Shown: one piece after another, positions 59,593 to 64,000 of the stretch | How the letters are laid out: each line of letters begins with the position of its first letter | How positions within the stretch are numbered: position 1 is the stretch's first letter | Assembly (NCBI RefSeq): GCF_000745485.1 | Contig: NZ_JQJK01000008.1 | Coordinates: 62,001 to 126,000, forward strand | Direction of reading: 5' to 3' | Length of the DNA: 64,000 nucleotides | Source: Methanobacterium veterum | Lineage (GTDB): Archaea; Methanobacteriota; Methanobacteria; Methanobacteriales; Methanobacteriaceae | The notes under the pieces: generated by a model | The model's database searches: none | What the model saw: the letters and a program-made list of their open reading frames with translations, nothing else | Told to the model about the DNA's origin: nothing | Made by a program: the position numbers and the translations under genes

Positions 59593-60609
59593 TCAACTTA
59601 TTTTAATAATTGCAGGTTCGCCTACTTCCCCATCAACGTCAAATTTCTTGTCCATTATTTTTTCTGTTACGAATATATTAGTAACAGCATGTAAAGTCAA
59701 CTCTGCAGTTTTTACCTTGGATTTACCTGCTATGGCCATATAAGGTATAATTTGATCTCCAATATATTTATCAGCTGCAGCTCCACGGGATATATGATAT
59801 AAAAGTTCTTCTGCTGCTTTTTCGCCAACTTTTTCTGCTCTTACTCCTCTTTCACCAATGGAACTTCCACCAACTCTAGTATTTCCTTCTGTCCAGAGAA
59901 CAATACCAGATCCTGGCCCAGATGTATTATCCGAATGTTCAATTTCAATTTCCGCGTCAAATCCATTTGCTTTAAGAACTTTTTCTGCACTTTCAGCCTG
60001 TCTTACTGCAACGTGTTCCGGCAGTTTTACAGCATGGGATATTCCCCTTATTTTATCTACCTTTAACTCACTGATATTAATCGGATTTAATTTTTTCACA
60101 GGGTTTATTTTAACATTAATGATACCCCCACCACGAGGATAATGGCCCCTGCAAATTATATCTAATTCTGCATTATATCCCATTGATCTTAAAACAGGGA
60201 GAGTAACATGCTGAAGATAATTTACAGGAGGGGACCACCTCACATCTGTACCCCCGCGTATTTTAATGTTTACAGGTGCATCTGCAAATACGGCAGGTAT
60301 CATAAATGCCTGGAGGACTAAAGTAACGCTTCCAGCAGTTTTAACGTCAATATTATAATTTCCACCCTTTACCTCTTCAGGATAAAAAAATAGTTCTTTT
60401 GACTCTATTTCAAGCCCTTCAACACGTGCATTAGATAAACCTGCAACAGCCTTTACAGCATTTAAATGTTGAGGCATTAAACCCGATTTAGGCCTATTTG
60501 CACGAATATTAGTTATGTGAATAGGTTTCACGTTTAAAGCAGATAATGCTGTAGATATGCGTAAAAGAGCTCCCCCTCCTTCTCCATGAGATCCATCTAT
60601 TTCAATCAT
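59593..60609 (-). CDS. rtcA: RNA 3'-terminal phosphate cyclase
   Basis: It converts RNA 3'-phosphate ends into 2',3'-cyclic phosphates with ATP. The 338 residues show EIDGSHGEGGGALLRIS, ANRPKSGLMPQHLNAVKA, CRGHYPRGGG and the catalytic His307 in LTLHAVTN, the nucleotidyl acceptor in characterised enzymes. The common Gln of the EGGGQ motif is Ala here. The ATG at 60609 and a TTG at 60618 are both possible starts; GGAG is 12 or 3 bases away. No rtcB is in view. Confidence 0.93.
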   Translation of the reverse strand: MIEIDGSHGEGGGALLRISTALSALNVKPIHITNIRANRPKSGLMPQHLNAVKAVAGLSNARVEGLEIESKELFFYPEEVKGGNYNIDVKTAGSVTLVLQAFMIPAVFADAPVNIKIRGGTDVRWSPPVNYLQHVTLPVLRSMGYNAELDIICRGHYPRGGGIINVKINPVKKLNPINISELKVDKIRGISHAVKLPEHVAVRQAESAEKVLKANGFDAEIEIEHSDNTSGPGSGIVLWTEGNTRVGGSSIGERGVRAEKVGEKAAEELLYHISRGAAADKYIGDQIIPYMAIAGKSKVKTAELTLHAVTNIFVTEKIMDKKFDVDGEVGEPAIIKIS

Positions 60610-60771
60610 GTTTTTCAAAAACTCCTGTAAAATCCATAGAATTTTAGACTATTTTTGATCCACTACAAAATTTGGAGTGTTTATAATATTATATTAATAA
60701 GCCCTAAAATTTATTTTTAATTATGTTAATATAAAAAAAGTAATGAACATGAATATGTCGATTCATGCATC

Positions 60772-61941
60772 TTAAGCGTCGTATTCGTATAAAATTAATT
60801 CACATGCATCTTTATAGTTTACAATTTCATTTAGATGTGAAAAAGTCTCAATGAATGCTTTAACAATATAGTCTTTATCAATACGTTCAGCATCTTTTGC
60901 TGCGAGATCTATCCGTATAGTTGGTGATGCTCCGGGCATTCCAACTGCAGGAATTGTGACTATATGATAGTTTCTAAGGAGAAGTGCTGCAAAAACACAT
61001 GCAACGTCTGCGGGACTAAATTCAGTTTCAACGCCCTTCTGATTTAATTCATTTATCAGATCATCAGCTGAAAGCATTACACCTGTCGGTGTTTCTCTAA
61101 TGCTGTTAATTCCTTTTTTTACAGCTTCATAAACAAGGTGTTTCTTTCGGAATGCATCAAGCATTCTTTCTCCGCTGAAGCTCTCAATTGCCTTTATTAT
61201 TCCTACAATAGTTGCAGATTGAGCTTCAAGACCGAATTGATGCGCCTTAGATTTTATTAAGTCTACAATTTCACCTTTTCCAGCCATGAGCCCTGCCCTT
61301 GGACCATCCATTAACTTATCAGTACTGGTTATAACCAGATCAGCACCCATATCCATCGCTTTTGGCTGATGGTATAATACCGTTCTTAGCCTTGCTCCAG
61401 ACGCATCATCTACAAACACTGGGATATTTTTTGATTTCGATAACTCAATTATTTTCAAAAATTCATCTTCTTTTATGATATCATGGTCCATTGTAGAACC
61501 AGTTATAATAACTAAAGAAGTGTTATCATTAATTTCAAATTCATCAAGATTATCAAATTCCCGGTAAGAAGCACCTACAAGCGCAGTACTTCGAGGAATA
61601 GAAGGGTGAGATGGAAATTTAGGCAAATAATGAATAACTTCATCACCACTTGATACAAGAGCTAAAATAGTTGCTAGAATTCCAGATGTAGTTCTATTAA
61701 ATGCAAGTATCTTTTCTCCGCCCAGATGCGCTTTTCCAAGATTTTGTAATTGACTTTCAAATATAGCAGGGCCTGCATATGTTTCAAGGAGATCTAAATC
61801 TTCCTGACTCAATTTAAATCCTCCAGCAAGGCCTGTTAAATCATAAAGCGCGTTTCTTCCATTTTGATTTAAAATAGAACTGATAATTCTAAACGAATTT
61901 TCCCTTTTTTTTACTTCATCTACAGGAGATTTAATAAGCAT
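60772..61941 (-). CDS. PLP-dependent enzyme of the MJ0158 (SelA-like) family
   Basis: 389 residues with the fold-type I PLP enzyme plan: [15 protein letters not shown] near the cofactor phosphate, [12 protein letters not shown] and the PLP lysine K209 in [14 protein letters not shown]. The family resembles bacterial SelA, but MJ0158 was shown not to make selenocysteine; archaea use SepSecS. The substrate is unknown. The ATG lies within the last codons of the NYN gene (11-base overlap), so the two proteins are made together and may work together. Confidence 0.88.
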   Translation of the reverse strand: MLIKSPVDEVKKRENSFRIISSILNQNGRNALYDLTGLAGGFKLSQEDLDLLETYAGPAIFESQLQNLGKAHLGGEKILAFNRTTSGILATILALVSSGDEVIHYLPKFPSHPSIPRSTALVGASYREFDNLDEFEINDNTSLVIITGSTMDHDIIKEDEFLKIIELSKSKNIPVFVDDASGARLRTVLYHQPKAMDMGADLVITSTDKLMDGPRAGLMAGKGEIVDLIKSKAHQFGLEAQSATIVGIIKAIESFSGERMLDAFRKKHLVYEAVKKGINSIRETPTGVMLSADDLINELNQKGVETEFSPADVACVFAALLLRNYHIVTIPAVGMPGASPTIRIDLAAKDAERIDKDYIVKAFIETFSHLNEIVNYKDACELILYEYDA

Positions 61942-62455
61942 TTTCTTCCCTTGTGGCCTGATCAGATTTGCCTTTAGTTTCAGCTTTTAAGACAATAGCA
62001 TGATCTGCAGAGTTCTGCAGTGCAGCACTGAATCCAGGTTCTACACCAATCACAATTGTTTCTTTTCCATTTTCCTTTGCTTTATTTATAATAGGTAAAA
62101 AATCAGCGTCACGAGTCATGAGAGCAACAACATCAATATTAGGATTATAAATTAATTCCATACCTTCAACAGCCATATAAACATCAGTATCGCCCGCAAC
62201 GACAACTGGAGTAAATCCCTGATTTACAATAGCTTCTATAAGTTTATCTGAAGCATATTGGTTTAAAAGGACTTTACCTACCCTCATATCACCAAAATCA
62301 GCCACAATTTTTCTTACAATATCAAGATTAAGGCTAAATTCTTTCCTTAGCATATTCGGTCCATCAACAAGAAGACCTATAGTCTTTCCACCTGCTTCCC
62401 TTTTTTTTAGAGGAATGTAATCCTTTAAGGAAGTCAGTTTTTCAAAGCTACGCAT
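61931..62455 (-). CDS. NYN/PIN-fold domain protein (LabA/DUF88, TIGR00288 type)
   Basis: 174 residues. [25 protein letters not shown] and [21 protein letters not shown] carry the acidic residues of a NYN domain, a PIN-like RNase fold. GGAGG precedes the ATG at 62455, which rejects an in-frame start 21 codons upstream. Its stop overlaps the start of the MJ0158-type gene by 11 bases. RNase activity is inferred from the fold. The link to RtcA nearby (RNA ends) is only positional. Confidence 0.88.
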   Translation of the reverse strand: MRSFEKLTSLKDYIPLKKREAGGKTIGLLVDGPNMLRKEFSLNLDIVRKIVADFGDMRVGKVLLNQYASDKLIEAIVNQGFTPVVVAGDTDVYMAVEGMELIYNPNIDVVALMTRDADFLPIINKAKENGKETIVIGVEPGFSAALQNSADHAIVLKAETKGKSDQATREENAY

Positions 62456-62997
62456 GGTTATCCTCCAACTTATTTTAAATACCTTGTTAACACATATATT
62501 AAATAGAGTAAAAAACAATGCCTAATTGCTTTTAAATTAATTTATTATTGTTTTTTTACAGTACAGGCTGTTTTTAATCTGTTTTATAGACAATATTTTT
62601 AAATTTCCATCTTCTAAATAATATTAACTGTCTAAATATTATGTTCATTTTTCTATATTACTTTACTTATCCAGTTTAAAACATACCTGTAAATTTTATT
62701 ATATAAGCTTTTTTTACAACAGTTCATGATTTAAATTTAGTTTTTTATATAGTTTTAGATTTATTTCGCTTAAAAATTAGTCCAAATTTCCCCTGCGTAA
62801 TGAAAACCCATAGAGTTATACATGTTGTGTACCAAAAAAGAAGTCGTAAAAAAGAATTTAACTTGTGATCTCCTGGTGAACTCATTTGATTGGTACATTT
62901 TAAATTCACTAGAGGTAACTACCATTATTCTATCAGGACCACAATACTTTAACTAGAATGTCACTGCATTAAAAAATTAATTAAACATTAAAAATAT
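62456..62997. other. AT-rich spacer, no gene supported
   Basis: A 22-codon plus-strand frame from 62812 (MKTHRVIHVVYQKRSRKK) looks protein-like but is very short. GTGTACCAA and TTGGTACA stand about 65 bases apart as a weak inverted repeat (62825-62902). Neither is enough for a gene call. Confidence 0.35.
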
Positions 62998-63288
62998 CTA
63001 TTGAATCATAAATCCTTTTACCATTTCTTCAACAGCTTTAATTTCTTCTCCCGTCGGAATTCCATTATTAAATGGGTATTCATCTTCAGGGAAATATTCA
63101 AGTATTTTTAACCCTTTTTCATCATCTGATTCAACTACAAATCGTTTAATGTTTCCCAAAGGTATATTAGCTATCATAGGTAATATTTTATCCTTTTTTT
63201 CTTTTTCTAATCCCACGATATTAAGTCTAATAAAGTGTTTTTGATGTTCAACTGAATATCCAAATTCCAGTACTTTAACTTCCAGCAT
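62998..63288 (-). CDS. uncharacterised 96-residue archaeal protein
   Basis: The protein has a mixed alpha/beta composition, with LEVKVLEFGYSVEHQKHFIRLNIVG at the N-terminus, an acidic middle (ESDDEKGLKILEYFPEDEYPF) and a C-terminal helix EEIKAVEEMVKGFMIQ. GGTGAT before the ATG supports translation. There are no cysteines, membrane helices or known motif. I do not recognise the family. It stands alone. Confidence 0.75.
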   Translation of the reverse strand: MLEVKVLEFGYSVEHQKHFIRLNIVGLEKEKKDKILPMIANIPLGNIKRFVVESDDEKGLKILEYFPEDEYPFNNGIPTGEEIKAVEEMVKGFMIQ

Positions 63289-63779
63289 AAAATCACCATA
63301 GAATATTTAAGCACCATATAACTTAATTTTTGCGATATGTACACATGATTTTAATTACTCCTTTTTTCGATAGAACTCATTTCATTGTACTTCTAATAGA
63401 TTCACCGCCTGATAGAAACAACTTCATTTTGTCCATGGTTACAATACTCTCATAAATCTATCCTGAGCATTAAAATCCCAAACACCACAATAACTATTCT
63501 TCAAATCCAAATTTTAGATCATGTGTGACTATCCCTGCAAAGTCGCTCGTCTTTCAGTCTCAAACTTTAAGCATGTTATTTTTATTTTAGAAACATATAT
63601 TTAGTACTGCTTTAATATAAATAATGCAAGTTGTGTTATACAAAAATTTAAGATTTAATTGATATTTTTATAGCAATACCTCTACTAATAAGCCTATTAA
63701 TTTTCAAAAAAGAAAACGTATATATTGCATATCGTATAAATCCAAGAAAGTAAATCAATTTTTCCCATAGGTTAATAAA
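63289..63779. other. spacer with probable promoter of the TSUP gene
   Basis: No gene or RNA found. TATATTGCATATCGTATAAA at 63720-63739 lies about 40-60 bases before the ATG at 63780 and may include its TATA element. Confidence 0.4.
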
Positions 63780-64000
63780 ATGAAAGATAAAAAAACGTCT
63801 CTTTTAGCATTTACTATCGGTGGGCCTATCGGCTGTTTAGGTGGATTAATAGGTTTAGGAGGGGCTGAATTTAGACTTCCTTTCCTATTAAAAACATTTA
63901 GTAAAACTGCTAAAAAAGCAGTGGCATTAAACATGTTAATAAGTTTAATAACAGTTGTATCGGCGATATATTTTAGATCCCGTAATTTCGATATCTCCAT
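63780..64000 (+). CDS. TauE/SafE (TSUP) family permease, N-terminal part
   Basis: 73 residues of an open frame that leaves the window. The first helix LLAFTIGGPIGCLGGLIGLGG with the following AEFRLPFLL is the signature of the TSUP family, whose members export sulfite, organosulfur compounds or other anions. A second hydrophobic helix (MLISLITVVSAIYF) follows. Substrate unknown. A long frame on the opposite strand over the same stretch is only its shadow. Confidence 0.85.
   Translation, partial: MKDKKTSLLAFTIGGPIGCLGGLIGLGGAEFRLPFLLKTFSKTAKKAVALNMLISLITVVSAIYFRSRNFDIS

Noticed and set aside
60772..61941. Selenocysteine synthase SelA
   Set aside because: The sequence fits the archaeal MJ0158 family, for which SelA activity was not found.
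63289..63779. Hidden RNA gene in the right-hand spacer
   Set aside because: No tRNA arms or long stems were found by eye.
63755..64000. Minus-strand frame at the right edge
   Set aside because: It is antisense to the start of the TSUP permease, whose plus-strand reading carries the family motif and an ATG.

Overview
The window is chromosomal DNA of a methanogenic archaeon of the order Methanobacteriales, most likely a mesophilic Methanobacterium or close relative. The grounds are an AT-rich genome, archaeal ribosomal operons with eukaryote-type proteins (eL14, eL18, eL19, eL32, eL34, eS4), RNA polymerase subunits K, N and D, Cbf5, AdkA, the archaeal version of the mevalonate pathway, methanogenesis marker protein 8, and a gene order from uL3 to DapL that as far as I recall follows Methanothermobacter thermautotrophicus. 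Ribosome binding sites are mostly GGAGG or GGTGAT a few bases before ATG, and several TTG and GTG starts are used.

Layout. 1-16.9 kb is the accessory part: a KaiC-type ATPase cut by the window edge, two orphan membrane-anchored proteins, an ArsR-type regulator beside a bacterial-type Lon protease, marker protein 8, a ribbon-helix-helix regulator with its own operator, a decayed flavoprotein gene, purA, an uncharacterised gene with degenerate copies of its own 5' end upstream, an M20 peptidase, and an unknown gene between 34-bp GC-rich inverted repeats. 16.9-52.4 kb is one long minus-strand housekeeping block. Read in the direction of transcription it goes: SPOUT RNA methylase, the S10/spc-type ribosomal cluster with aIF1 and Rpp29, SecY, AdkA, the DUF106 insertase, eL34, Cmk, eL14, Cbf5, tRNA-Ser, uS13-uS4-uS11-RpoD-eL18-uL13-uS9, RpoN, an intron-containing tRNA (probably Pro), RpoK, enolase, ferredoxin, uS2, MEMO, mevalonate kinase, isopentenyl phosphate kinase, type 2 IPP isomerase, RNase J, prenyl diphosphate synthase, GluRS and DapL. 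52.5-64 kb holds a METTL5-like methylase, pycA-birA (pyruvate carboxylase A subunit and its biotin ligase), a 1052-residue multi-PAS histidine kinase, RtcA, an MJ0158-type PLP enzyme overlapping a NYN-domain gene, and the start of a TSUP permease.

How it fits together. The block links ribosome assembly, transcription, protein export and isoprenoid lipid synthesis in one orientation. mvk, ipk, fni and idsA cover the steps from mevalonate to prenyl diphosphates apart from phosphomevalonate decarboxylation. pycA and birA supply oxaloacetate for autotrophic carbon fixation.

The most unusual content is between the genes. Clusters of small hairpins with different stems but tiny, similar loops recur at about ten sites, some inside the ribosomal block. 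Several spacers also hold degenerate copies of nearby gene pieces: the end of purA, an internal piece of eno, the 5' end of the tRNA-Ser gene, and the start of the gene at 13677. A few short essential genes (rpoK, rpoN, uS14) and the partial genes at both edges were identified directly from the sequence.
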